A stretch of 64,000 bases of DNA, taken from contig JBGAGG010000013.1 of the NCBI GenBank assembly GCA_044226845.1, positions 1 through 64,000 of the forward strand, given 5' to 3'. Position numbers and translations under genes: made by a program. Each line of letters starts with the position of its first letter. The first letter of the stretch is position 1. A model generated the notes under the pieces. That model saw nothing but the letters and a program-made list of their open reading frames with translations, ran no database searches and had not been told where the DNA came from. Source of the DNA: JAFDZO01 sp044226845 (lineage in GTDB: Bacteria > Bacteroidota > Ignavibacteria > Tepidaquicellales > Tepidaquicellaceae). Of the stretch, positions 17,063 to 25,696 are shown in pieces.

Positions 17063-18736
17063 CTATTCTTTTTTAATAGAATGTTCATCAGACGCCAGAA
17101 CTTTGTACGCAAGAATTGCGCTTCCCACTACAGCTACAATAAACAAAAGCATTGCAATCCCCGGATATCCAAAAATTGTAAATGAAGTTTGAATTTGCAT
17201 TATGATTGCCGCGCCAACAATAGCAGCTGCAAGTATAAGACCTATTGTAATTCTGTTTGCAATTTTCTGTAAGCCATTCATTAAGTAAACTTCATCAAAT
17301 GCTTTTACTTTTATTTCTAATCCGTTGTTTGCTGCTTTATCAAGAATATGATTTACTCTGGATGGGAGCTTTTCAATAAATTCTTTTGATTCAAGCAAAA
17401 CGTCATAAGGTTTTTTTGAATTGGTGCTCTGTAATAATTTTTGCTTCATCAAATCATCGGCGTTACTTCTGATAGAATCATTTGGGTTAAACTGTGGGTC
17501 TAATGTTTTACCAACTTTATCAAGATTGAGCAAAGTTTTTCCAAGCATTGCAAATTCATTCGGAATTATCATTCCATTTTCACCGCAGACTTTTGTAATC
17601 TCCAGAATGACTTTCCCTATCTGAAGATTTTCAAGCATTGAAGCTTTTTGACGGGAAACTAATTCGTTTACATTACTTTTAAATTTTCTGTTCTCAGTGC
17701 TGTCATCATTTTCTTTGCCGCTTAGTTTAAGAGTATACTCAGCTACCTGATCTCCTCTTCCGTCACCTATAGCAAGTAGAATATGCAGCAAATCATTCTG
17801 CAATTCAGGTGATATATACCCGACCATACCAAGATCAAGCAAAGCAATTTTATTATCATCAGTTAAGAACACATTTCCCGGATGCGGGTCTGAATGATAA
17901 AACCCGTCAATTAAAATCTGCTTCAGGTAAGCTTTGAATAAAGCTTCGGCGAGCTTGCTGCCGTCAAAATCTAATTTTCTCAGTGGAGAAACAGATGTAA
18001 CTTTTGTTCCGCTTATAAAATCCATTGTAATTACTCTTGAAGTGGTGTAATCTTCAACCGGCAATGGAACAGTTATTAATTGGAAATTTTTTAAATTCTC
18101 GGCAAGAATTTTTAAATTCTGAGCTTCATTTTTATAATCAAGCTCCCGCATCATGGATTTTTTAAACTCCTCTATCATCATACCTATTGCAAACTTCTTT
18201 CCTGTTTCAGTATGAGCTTCAAGAAACTCTGCTATTTCCTGAATTGCCTCCAGATCATCAAATACCTGCTGCCGGATATCCGGACGCTGTACTTTTACAA
18301 CTACTGAGCGGCCGTTTCTTAAAACTGCGCGATGAACCTGCCCTATTGAAGCAGCACCTATTGGTTTTTCTTCAAACTCCAAAAATGCCTTGGAGAATCT
18401 CATGCCAATCTCATCATCAACAATCTGTTTTACTGTTTCAAACGGAAACGGGGCAACGCTATCCTGCAATCTTTCAAGCACATCAATGTAAGCAGCGGGA
18501 AGCATATCGGAACGTGTTGAAAAGAACTGACCGAGCTTTACGAATGTCGGTCCAAGCTTTTCAAGGTCATCCGGCAGTGAATTAATTTCAGATGTAATTT
18601 CAACGTTCTTCTCTTCTTCTAAAATTACTTCTTCAAGTCCGGATGCATTTATTAAATCTGTCTTGCCGTATTTAAAAAATAGCTGTGCAATATCTTTATA
18701 TCGTTTGAGATGTTTAGGTTTTAATGAAATTCCCAT
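17063..18736 (-). CDS. ABC1/UbiB/AarF atypical kinase family protein
   Basis: 557 aa. Family signatures in order: FVKLGQFFSTRSDMLP (the KxGQ motif that closes the active site), PIGAASIGQVHRA (Ala-rich nucleotide loop), VVVKVQRPD (invariant Lys), DFISGTKV, DGFYHSDPHPGNVFL (catalytic loop) and LLDLGMVG (metal-binding Asp). Two membrane helices at the C-terminus place it at the inner membrane. UbiB proteins support quinone synthesis or lipid transport as ATPases; the precise role here is unknown. No quinone-synthesis gene is adjacent. Confidence 0.92.
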   Translation of the reverse strand: MGISLKPKHLKRYKDIAQLFFKYGKTDLINASGLEEVILEEEKNVEITSEINSLPDDLEKLGPTFVKLGQFFSTRSDMLPAAYIDVLERLQDSVAPFPFETVKQIVDDEIGMRFSKAFLEFEEKPIGAASIGQVHRAVLRNGRSVVVKVQRPDIRQQVFDDLEAIQEIAEFLEAHTETGKKFAIGMMIEEFKKSMMRELDYKNEAQNLKILAENLKNFQLITVPLPVEDYTTSRVITMDFISGTKVTSVSPLRKLDFDGSKLAEALFKAYLKQILIDGFYHSDPHPGNVFLTDDNKIALLDLGMVGYISPELQNDLLHILLAIGDGRGDQVAEYTLKLSGKENDDSTENRKFKSNVNELVSRQKASMLENLQIGKVILEITKVCGENGMIIPNEFAMLGKTLLNLDKVGKTLDPQFNPNDSIRSNADDLMKQKLLQSTNSKKPYDVLLESKEFIEKLPSRVNHILDKAANNGLEIKVKAFDEVYLMNGLQKIANRITIGLILAAAIVGAAIIMQIQTSFTIFGYPGIAMLLFIVAVVGSAILAYKVLASDEHSIKKE

Positions 18737-18892
18737 TTGTAATCAGTTTATTTTTTATAAAAATACAATCAACAATATTTGTACCGTAAAGCGCTTTAGT
18801 AAGCTCTGTTATATTATTACTTAACATTCGTTAGATTGTCATTTCAGTAAAAGATGACATCTATTCACTACAAATTAAAGTTAAGCGAAATA

Positions 18893-18927
18893 AAAAATGC
18901 CCTCAGCATTTCTGCTAAAGGCATTTG
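18893..18927 (-). terminator. Hairpin terminator
   Basis: Stem AAATGCC (18895-18901) / GGCATTT (18920-18926) enclosing a second AGCA/TGCT stem, with a T run on the minus strand. It lies 23 bases past the minus-strand stop at 18950. Confidence 0.65.
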
Positions 18928-18949
18928 AAAATTTAATACGTTTACAATT

Positions 18950-20047
18950 CTATCTGTTCAAATCATCTCTGTCACGATTTACTCTTTTCTGTTCATTTCT
19001 GCTTTGCTCAATTCTCTCCTGGTCGAGTCTGTTTTGTTCAACTCTGTTTCTTTCGTGCTTATTCTTTTTACCTCTTGATAAAAGGTATCCTATTAAACCA
19101 AGCAGAGCAGCTACTGCTAAAATAATCCATATGGTATTATTTGATTTCGGCTCTGTTGTTTTTTTAGCAAGTCCCTTCACAACTATAAATTTATTTATCG
19201 CACTTACATCCTGCGATGCGCCGTCCTTAGTTGTTTTCTTATAGGTAACATTCAGCCTTAATCTTGTTTCACCTTCGGCATTAGGGCGCAGGTTCCATTC
19301 CCATCTTGAAGTGCCGTTATCACTTAGTGTCTTTGTTCTGTCTGAGCGCGATGTTATCGCAAAATTATCTGTGCCTCCGTCCCTGGTAAGCTCAACACTA
19401 ACCTGTGTGCCCGGTGTTATTCCCGTGGTACCGGCTAACGAAGTTATTATAATGGAATCGAGTGTTGTATTATTTCCGGCATTCAGATTTCCGAATTTTA
19501 CTGTGTTATCTTTTGTGATCTCAACATAAGCAAGAAATTCATTACCAATTGAAAGCGTATCGGGGAAATATGTTAACATCAAACTTTTATGTTCAATTTC
19601 AGTACTTGTCATCTTTGCAACAGGTTCTTCAGTTGCTTTACTTGTATTTCTTGGATTTTTAGGATTGTTCGGAACCTCTACCGGCGGCTGCTTAGGATTT
19701 ACTTCCAGATTCCATGCTGTCAGCTTGCTTTGCATTGAGCCGAGCCTTCCTGCAAACTCAGGCAGCTTGCTTACTCTGCTTCCTCTCAATCCGTCAAAGC
19801 TGCTTTTAGCATCGGCATAATTACCCCGTTTGCTTGCTACCATCTTTTCAACTGATTCAAATCTTTTTCTGAAGTCGGCTATCTCTGACTTTGAAATTGA
19901 GTCCTGAGAAATGCCTTCAGTTACATTTAATGTAAGTGGTTTATTAAATGTTCTTTCGTGAGAAAAGGCCGGAGATAGGGTTGAATGTGATACAACGCAG
20001 ATAAAAAGCGCAAGTAAAAAATATCTTAAAGTTTTGAAGTGCTGCAT
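18950..20047 (-). CDS. Exported single-pass membrane protein with beta-sandwich and basic coiled tail
   Basis: 365 aa. Order: signal segment (1-30), helical coiled part (45-115, EIADFRKRFESVEKMV), a Pro/Asn-rich linker (115-140), a beta-rich domain (150-290) with the pattern SRWEWNLRPNAEGETRLRLNV, a membrane helix (about 307-325, IWIILAVAALLGLIGYLL) and a tail of repeated N/Q/R-R/E units (NRVEQNRLDQERIEQ). A beta domain with W-x-W then P...G..xLxL is seen in some bacterial cell-surface and effector-associated proteins, but I cannot name the family. No partner gene is evident. Confidence 0.6.
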   Translation of the reverse strand: MQHFKTLRYFLLALFICVVSHSTLSPAFSHERTFNKPLTLNVTEGISQDSISKSEIADFRKRFESVEKMVASKRGNYADAKSSFDGLRGSRVSKLPEFAGRLGSMQSKLTAWNLEVNPKQPPVEVPNNPKNPRNTSKATEEPVAKMTSTEIEHKSLMLTYFPDTLSIGNEFLAYVEITKDNTVKFGNLNAGNNTTLDSIIITSLAGTTGITPGTQVSVELTRDGGTDNFAITSRSDRTKTLSDNGTSRWEWNLRPNAEGETRLRLNVTYKKTTKDGASQDVSAINKFIVVKGLAKKTTEPKSNNTIWIILAVAALLGLIGYLLSRGKKNKHERNRVEQNRLDQERIEQSRNEQKRVNRDRDDLNR

Positions 20048-20905
20048 AGTTTAGTGTTTAATTTTGAAAAGAACATACTCCTTCAGTATTCAGTTGAGCA
20101 ATATGTAGTCCGTATTTTGAACTTAGAATACCCGAAAAAGTTCTATAATGGGTTATTCGGAAATTAAACATTGACATAGTTGTCAGAATGCAGTTTTTAA
20201 TTAACACTTTTTGTCATCCCGTACTTGATGGGGAATCCGGTCATTGTCACATTATTGTAACATTTTAGTCCTACTAATCTCAGTAACCCCATCCTTTAGG
20301 ATGGGGTTTGCCAAATGAGAAAAATGCCCTTTAGGGCAAAACATATCTTTTGTTAACCACTTCGCCAAGGCGAACTTTCAGCCCCTGCCCCCTCCTTAAT
20401 AAGGAGGGGGATTTATCGTCGAATGCGTTAGCCCCACCCTGAAGGGTGGGGTTACTGAAATTCGTACTTACTTATAATGTTACAGTGTCACATTACTGTA
20501 ACATTTACCTCATGCTACCATCGCAAAAATTTTTCATTCTTGCTGAATTTTTGACGGGTTTTGGAAAATTAGTGTTGTTAAAACAATACAAGAGGTTTGG
20601 TAAATTCGTCATTTGCCATCATAACCTCACCCCTAACCCCTCTCCTTCGTAAGGAGAGGGGAACTTACGCGCGGCTTCCCCCTCCTTACTAAGGAGGGGG
20701 ACTGAGGGGGCGGTTAACAACTCCCCGGATTTTGCCTCCGCAAAATAATTGTTTGTGAGAAAATTATAAATATATTCCTTCCCATTACTACTAATAGGTA
20801 AAAATATTTTTATTTTGCTTGACAGATGATGGCGTGCTGCTCTCATAGATAATAGGTAAGGAGGTTTGTGGAAATGGGATATTGGGAATTAGTAACTAAA
20901 GGAAA
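20048..20905. repeat. Repeat-dense intergenic region with composite repeat copy C and hairpin cluster
   Basis: An 858-base stretch without a credible gene. Hairpins in order: TGTCACATTATTGTAACATT (20245), AACCCCATCC/GGATGGGGTT (20285-20308), TGCCCT/AGGGCA (20325-20338), TTCGCCAAGGCGAA (20361-20374), CCCCCTCCTT/AAGGAGGGGG (20388-20410 and again 20678-20700), CCCCACCCT/AGGGTGGGG (20432-20451), AATGTTACAGT/ACTGTAACATT (20477-20506), CCCCTCTCCTT/AAGGAGAGGGG (20637-20661). The composite element's TTGACGGG block is at 20524-20564 and its CCATTACTACTAATAGG hairpin at 20780-20798. Small reading frames here are products of the repeats. Confidence 0.7.
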
Positions 20906-21754
20906 TTAATTTGAGAAAAGGTTTTCTTGTGATGTTGAATTTGTTTTTAAATTACGTTTTTTCTTAGTTTTAACTTTTTCTTCATTTTTCATTTTGTTTT
21001 TATAATTCTCTTTTTCATCTGACACATTAAGATTTTTTTCTGTATTAATATATTTATAATTTTCATTATTGCAATCTATAAAATTGCTCAAAGCAACTTT
21101 TGGATATTTAGAATCCCAATATTCAATTAACCAGTTTAAAAAATTTCCTCTTTCATCAATTACGCTTATTGACTTTTCATACAAAAGAAAATTATCAATA
21201 TTCAATGGTTCAACAAGAAGAAGAGAAAATGCCTCTTTACTGTAAAAAGTTTGTCTTAAATCCATTAATAATCTGCCTAAGGCATTCACTCCCGTAAAAA
21301 TTGAAAAATCTTCATTTGGAATTGCCCCCCAGTAATTATCTTTTGCAGAATTTTCAACTATATTCTTTAAACCAGTAGAATGTAAAAGCGCACCAAATGA
21401 AATAAAATTTTGTGCCATTTTAACACTGATACACCATTTCATAATTTTCAGCTTAACATGATCCCAATCTTGCCGAGAGTAATTACGATTTGCATTACTA
21501 GTCATTTTTACTGTCATTGGACTTTTTGCTTCAATTATTTTTCTTTGTATGTCTGGCAGGTGGGGAAATCTACATGCTTGATATAGTGCTTCACAAGTTT
21601 TTATTGAAATTCCATTTACCTTTAAAGGGTAAACTGTTGCCATATTTGAAAGGCCTCCATAATCTTCATTGTTTTTTTTAAAAATACAGGATTCTATACT
21701 TTTATATACTCTAATTTCTTTAGGATCAAACTTATATTTTGCAGAAATATTCAT
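20906..21754 (-). CDS. NADAR-domain protein (NAD/ADP-ribose associated)
   Basis: 282 aa. The NADAR/YbiA fold is recognisable: GGLSNM (33-38), the helix CEALYQACRFP with Glu55, the W97...KIMKWCISVKMAQNF segment, and VENSAKDNYWGA with Glu134 and Asp139, the conserved acidic and WG residues of the active site. Characterised NADAR enzymes remove ADP-ribose from modified guanine or cleave N-glycosidic bonds of related nucleotides. A charged, Lys/Asn-rich C-terminal tail (230-282) is non-conserved. It follows a PRTase-like gene by 23 bases on the same strand. Low GC compared with neighbours and the repeat-rich flank suggest acquisition by transfer. Confidence 0.8.
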   Translation of the reverse strand: MNISAKYKFDPKEIRVYKSIESCIFKKNNEDYGGLSNMATVYPLKVNGISIKTCEALYQACRFPHLPDIQRKIIEAKSPMTVKMTSNANRNYSRQDWDHVKLKIMKWCISVKMAQNFISFGALLHSTGLKNIVENSAKDNYWGAIPNEDFSIFTGVNALGRLLMDLRQTFYSKEAFSLLLVEPLNIDNFLLYEKSISVIDERGNFLNWLIEYWDSKYPKVALSNFIDCNNENYKYINTEKNLNVSDEKENYKNKMKNEEKVKTKKKRNLKTNSTSQENLFSN

Positions 21755-21777
21755 TAAGTTAATTAAATTACTTAAAT

Positions 21778-22875
21778 TTAATATTCAGTAAAATTTCTTT
21801 TAAATAGAGGTTTCCAGTAACTACTTTCATACCAAAAAACTAATGGGGTATTAAAAGGTACATTTCTCCATGTAAAAATTAATGTTCCATAACCAAGACT
21901 CAAGTCGGAAGTTAATCCATACCCTAAAGGTTTTGCTCTTAAATTCTCTTTCAATGTATTAGATGAATTGTATATATCAATTGACTTATCAAGAATAATT
22001 TTTTCAAACCTATCTCTATTTTCACTTGATGAAAAAAAGGTTTCTTCTTCTGGTTTTTCATTTTCTCTGTACTTAACTACTTCATTTGTATGGTACCCTT
22101 TTGAATGAATTTTTTCAGTTATTTGCGTTTCACAATTAATTATTTTTTCATTTCTCAATGAAATTTTTGGAAATACAAAATTCAATTTTGATTGAGAATC
22201 TGTAATATCGTTTTCAATTCTATAATCTCTTCCTGATATGCAAAAAATATCAAATCCTGGATTTTTTAAAACAATATTTATTCTTTTTCTAACCTTATCT
22301 AAATTTAAAGTATGAATTGCAAAATAACCAAGTATAATTATTCTTTGATTTTCAATAAAGTGTTCTAAATTATTTTTATCGTCAGATCCTTTTTTGAAAA
22401 ACCACCCTTTGTGTTCATCAGAATTATTTGCCAAACCTTTAAAGAGACTATCCCCAGTGCACAATACATCGTCAATATAAATATAGTATTTTGCACTTTC
22501 TTTATTGCAGTCGGATAATTTTACATCATATTCTGTAGAAATAATTTCGTCGAGAAAATTTAGTAAAATAGTTTGACTTTTTGTCGCTGGTTGCAAATGA
22601 AAAAAATATGAGTCTAAAAGGAAATCTTTTACCTCATTGTATTCATATTTCTTAGTAAGATGTAAGATTAAACATTTCAACAAGTGTATTGCTTTATCTT
22701 TTGAAATATATCTTTTTGTGAGAATGTTTAATAATTCTTCTAAGAGAAATATCCTATCTTCTTCGTTGAATTGGTGTATCCATTCGGTAAGTATTTCAGT
22801 TGTCATAAACTCGTCGTCCTCTTCTTCTCTATAATCTTTAATTATATCAAAGATACTCTCTATTAATCTATCCAT
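21778..22875 (-). CDS. PRTase-like protein of conflict-system type
   Basis: 365 aa. The N-terminal 100 residues are helical and acidic. A phosphoribosyltransferase signature follows: YYIYIDDVLCTGDSL (130-144), matching the PRPP loop hydrophobic-DD-x3-TG (Asp135, Asp136, Thr140, Gly141). The C-terminal FTWRNVPFNTPLVFWYES then WKPLFKR resembles the conserved ending (N-x-P...FW...W.PLF.R) of the PRTase-CE domain predicted in bacterial conflict systems. The gene is first in a two-gene unit with the NADAR gene. I infer a nucleotide- or NAD-linked sensor or effector; the family call is from memory of the motifs and needs a profile search. Confidence 0.65.
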   Translation of the reverse strand: MDRLIESIFDIIKDYREEEDDEFMTTEILTEWIHQFNEEDRIFLLEELLNILTKRYISKDKAIHLLKCLILHLTKKYEYNEVKDFLLDSYFFHLQPATKSQTILLNFLDEIISTEYDVKLSDCNKESAKYYIYIDDVLCTGDSLFKGLANNSDEHKGWFFKKGSDDKNNLEHFIENQRIIILGYFAIHTLNLDKVRKRINIVLKNPGFDIFCISGRDYRIENDITDSQSKLNFVFPKISLRNEKIINCETQITEKIHSKGYHTNEVVKYRENEKPEEETFFSSSENRDRFEKIILDKSIDIYNSSNTLKENLRAKPLGYGLTSDLSLGYGTLIFTWRNVPFNTPLVFWYESSYWKPLFKRNFTEY

Positions 22876-22975
22876 GTTTGTTGATTTTTTAAAATATACT
22901 CATTTCCCTTTGTTTTCTCAATCTCATATCCTAATTACAAATTTTCCTAACCAATAGGCAAGCAGACCAATTACG

Positions 22976-23012
22976 AATTCTGAATTCTGAATTATGAATT
23001 ATAAATTGTAAA
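22976..23012. repeat. AATTATGAATT-type dispersed repeat
   Basis: AT-rich tandem-like words (GAATTCTGAATTATGAATT) between the PRTase-like gene and lon. Similar words occur just after lon (25607-25650) and at the broken end of carB (61552-61590). Confidence 0.5.
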
Positions 23013-23103
23013 AACTCCTATCTGAATTACATTGAACTTCTTTCCCCCTATCTGTAATTTTAATCCCTTAATAAATAACCATTATAAAAGACAATAATAA
23101 TTG

Positions 23104-25605
23104 ATGAAAGACGACAATTTTGATAACGACTCATTAAATGAGCAAACGATGGAAGAAACCCAGGAGCAAAGTGATGACAGTAACGTTCAGGACTCTCCCG
23201 GCACAAGCTTTCAAACCAGTACATCAAACGAAAAGGACAACCTTTCGCTTATTCCCGAAACGCTTCCCGTACTCCCTTTAAAGGATATAGTCGTATTTCC
23301 GTACATGATTTTCCCTATTCTTGCAGGGCGCGACTCCACTATAAAAGCGATCAACTTTTCGCTGGAGTCTCATAAATACATTCTGCTTGTTACACAGGTA
23401 GATGAAAAAATAGAGGAGCCGACTTTTGAAAATCTTTACAAGACGGGAACTGTCGCGAAAATATTACAGGTGCTGCGACTTCCTAACGGACTTATAAAAG
23501 TGCTCGTTGACGGCATCGCTCCGGCTACGATAGAGAAGTTCTCCAATGCAGAGTATATCTCGGCAACTGTCGGCGTGAAGATGACGGAATACACCGAAGA
23601 TAACGAGCTTACGGCTCTTGTCCGACGTGCATCTACGCTGTTCCATCAGTACGTGCAGTCGAACAGAAATCTTCCGCAGGAATCTACCATTGCATTCGAT
23701 AACATAAAGGAAGCGGACAGAAAGCTTTACTACATTGCCTCGGCAATTAATATCGATACGCAGAAGAAGCAGCAGATACTTGAGATAGAGGACTTGCATA
23801 AGCAGTACTTTGAGATTATTTATATGATGAGCTCGGAGATGGAAATAATGAACGTGGAAAAAGATATCGATGCAAAGATTTACAACGCCATGCAGAAGAA
23901 TCAGAGGAAGTTTATCGTTCAGGAGCAAATAAGGATTTTACAGGACGAGCTTGGCAGCGAGACGGAGACTGACCCGGAAATGATAAAGCTGAAGGACGAT
24001 TTGGAGAAATCGGGTATATACGGTACGGCAAAAGAAAAGGCGATGGAGGAATTTGCGAAGCTGAAGAAGATTCCGCAAATGTCACCGGATTTTTCCGTGA
24101 TAAGAAATTATTTAGACTGGATGGCATCGGTGCCATGGGTGCAGAAGACGGACGATAACTTTGACTTAGACAACGCAAAGAAAATTTTAGACGAAGACCA
24201 TTACGGACTTGATAAGCCGAAGGACAGAGTGCTTGACCTTCTTGCAGTGCTGAAACAGTTAAGAGATAAAAATATAATCAAACCGCCAAAGGGGCAGATA
24301 TTATGTTTTGTCGGGCCTCCGGGAGTCGGTAAGACATCCTTGGGCCGCTCAATTGCGCGCGCGCTTAACAGGAAGTTTGTGAGAATTTCCGTCGGCGGTG
24401 TGAGAGATGAAGCAGAGATACGCGGACACAGAAGAACTTACATCGGCGCATTGCCGGGCAAGATAATACAGGCAATGAAAAAGGCAGGAACGATTAATCC
24501 TGTTATATTGATAGATGAGATAGATAAAATGAGCAGTGATTTCCGCGGCGACCCGTCATCTGCAATGCTTGAGGTGCTGGACCCGGAACAGAATCAGACG
24601 TTCAATGACCATTATTTAGATGTTGATTACGATTTATCACAGGTGCTTTTTATCACTACTGCAAATGTGCAGTATCAGATCCCGCTGCCATTACAGGACA
24701 GAATGGAAACGATTGAGATGCGAAGCTATTTAGACTTCGAGAAATTACAGATAGCAAAGAGACATATAATTCCAAAGGAGATAGAAGAGCACGGACTTGA
24801 GCCGAAGCAGGTTGAATTCCCCGATGATATGATATTGAGAGTAATAAGAGATTATACAAGAGAAGCCGGCGTGAGAAATCTCGAGCGTGAGCTTTCTACT
24901 ATAATAAGAAAAGTTACGCGTAAGGTAGTAATGGACAAAAAGAAGTCCAATAAGCCTGTTAAAATTACCGATGAGCTTATAAACGAATACCTTGGAGTAA
25001 CGAAGTTCAGAAACAAAGCTCAGGATGAAAAAGTAAAGACACGCATCGGAAGCATTACGGGACTTGCATGGACGTCAGTCGGCGGCGATGTATTGTATAT
25101 TGATGTGACTGTTATGAAAGGAACATCGAAGCTTACCTTAACCGGGCAGCTTGGCGACGTGATGAAGGAATCGGTAAGCGCAGGATTTTCATACATAAAA
25201 GCAAATGCAGCGAAGTTTAAAATCCCTGCGACATGGTTCAAAGATAAAGAGATACATATTCACTTGCCTGAGGGAGCGATTCCGAAGGACGGACCGTCGG
25301 CAGGTATTACGATGATAATGGCAATGCTATCTGCCATCACAAAAATGCCGGCAAGAACTGACGTTGCTATGACGGGTGAGATTACACTGAGAGGCAGCGT
25401 GCTTGCAATCGGCGGACTGAATGAAAAACTGCTTGCTGCTTTACGAAGCGGGATAAAGACAGTATTGATTCCGAAAGAAAATGAGAAGGATCTGATAGAG
25501 ATTTCCGATGAGATAAAATCGAAGCTAACGATTATTCCTGTAGAGAAAGTTGAAGAAGGATTTAAGTATGTATTTGGAACTTCGAAGATTTTATTTAAAA
25601 AATAA
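23104..25605 (+). CDS. lon: ATP-dependent protease Lon
   Basis: 833 aa from ATG 23104 (a TTG directly before it is less likely). Acidic 50-residue leader, LonB-type substrate domain from LPVLPLKDIVVFPYM, AAA+ module with Walker A GPPGVGKTSLGRSIA (near 404) and Walker B VILIDEIDKMS, and the protease domain with catalytic Ser in KDGPSAGITM (near 730) and Lys in LNEKLLAALRSG. It degrades misfolded and regulatory proteins in the cytosol. It is flanked on both sides by the same AATTATGAATT-type repeat. Confidence 0.97.
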   Translation: MKDDNFDNDSLNEQTMEETQEQSDDSNVQDSPGTSFQTSTSNEKDNLSLIPETLPVLPLKDIVVFPYMIFPILAGRDSTIKAINFSLESHKYILLVTQVDEKIEEPTFENLYKTGTVAKILQVLRLPNGLIKVLVDGIAPATIEKFSNAEYISATVGVKMTEYTEDNELTALVRRASTLFHQYVQSNRNLPQESTIAFDNIKEADRKLYYIASAINIDTQKKQQILEIEDLHKQYFEIIYMMSSEMEIMNVEKDIDAKIYNAMQKNQRKFIVQEQIRILQDELGSETETDPEMIKLKDDLEKSGIYGTAKEKAMEEFAKLKKIPQMSPDFSVIRNYLDWMASVPWVQKTDDNFDLDNAKKILDEDHYGLDKPKDRVLDLLAVLKQLRDKNIIKPPKGQILCFVGPPGVGKTSLGRSIARALNRKFVRISVGGVRDEAEIRGHRRTYIGALPGKIIQAMKKAGTINPVILIDEIDKMSSDFRGDPSSAMLEVLDPEQNQTFNDHYLDVDYDLSQVLFITTANVQYQIPLPLQDRMETIEMRSYLDFEKLQIAKRHIIPKEIEEHGLEPKQVEFPDDMILRVIRDYTREAGVRNLERELSTIIRKVTRKVVMDKKKSNKPVKITDELINEYLGVTKFRNKAQDEKVKTRIGSITGLAWTSVGGDVLYIDVTVMKGTSKLTLTGQLGDVMKESVSAGFSYIKANAAKFKIPATWFKDKEIHIHLPEGAIPKDGPSAGITMIMAMLSAITKMPARTDVAMTGEITLRGSVLAIGGLNEKLLAALRSGIKTVLIPKENEKDLIEISDEIKSKLTIIPVEKVEEGFKYVFGTSKILFKK

Positions 25606-25606
25606 A

Positions 25607-25690
25607 ATCGATAATTATGAGTTATGAATTCTGAATTAAGAATTCATATTTATACTAATCTTGTCATCCCTGCGAAAGCAGGGATCCATT
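25607..25690. repeat. Dispersed repeats between lon and the BNR-repeat gene
   Basis: An AATTATGAGTTATGAATTC-type AT repeat (25607-25650) followed by TCATCCCTGCGAAAGCAGGGATCC (within 25668-25686), a hairpin repeat family found scattered in many bacterial genomes. The latter is wrongly readable as the first 12 residues of the next gene. Confidence 0.65.
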
Positions 25691-25696
25691 TTATTC

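Noticed and set aside
20446..20846. Frames of 68 and 75 codons in the hairpin cluster
   Set aside because: They end in NPSPS/GEGLGVRL peptides typical of the dispersed CCCCTCTCCTT repeat and have no start or family.
25661..25696. Upstream ATG of the BNR-repeat gene
   Set aside because: The extra 12 residues are encoded by a dispersed TCATCCCTGCGAAAGCAGGG repeat and would mask the signal peptide.
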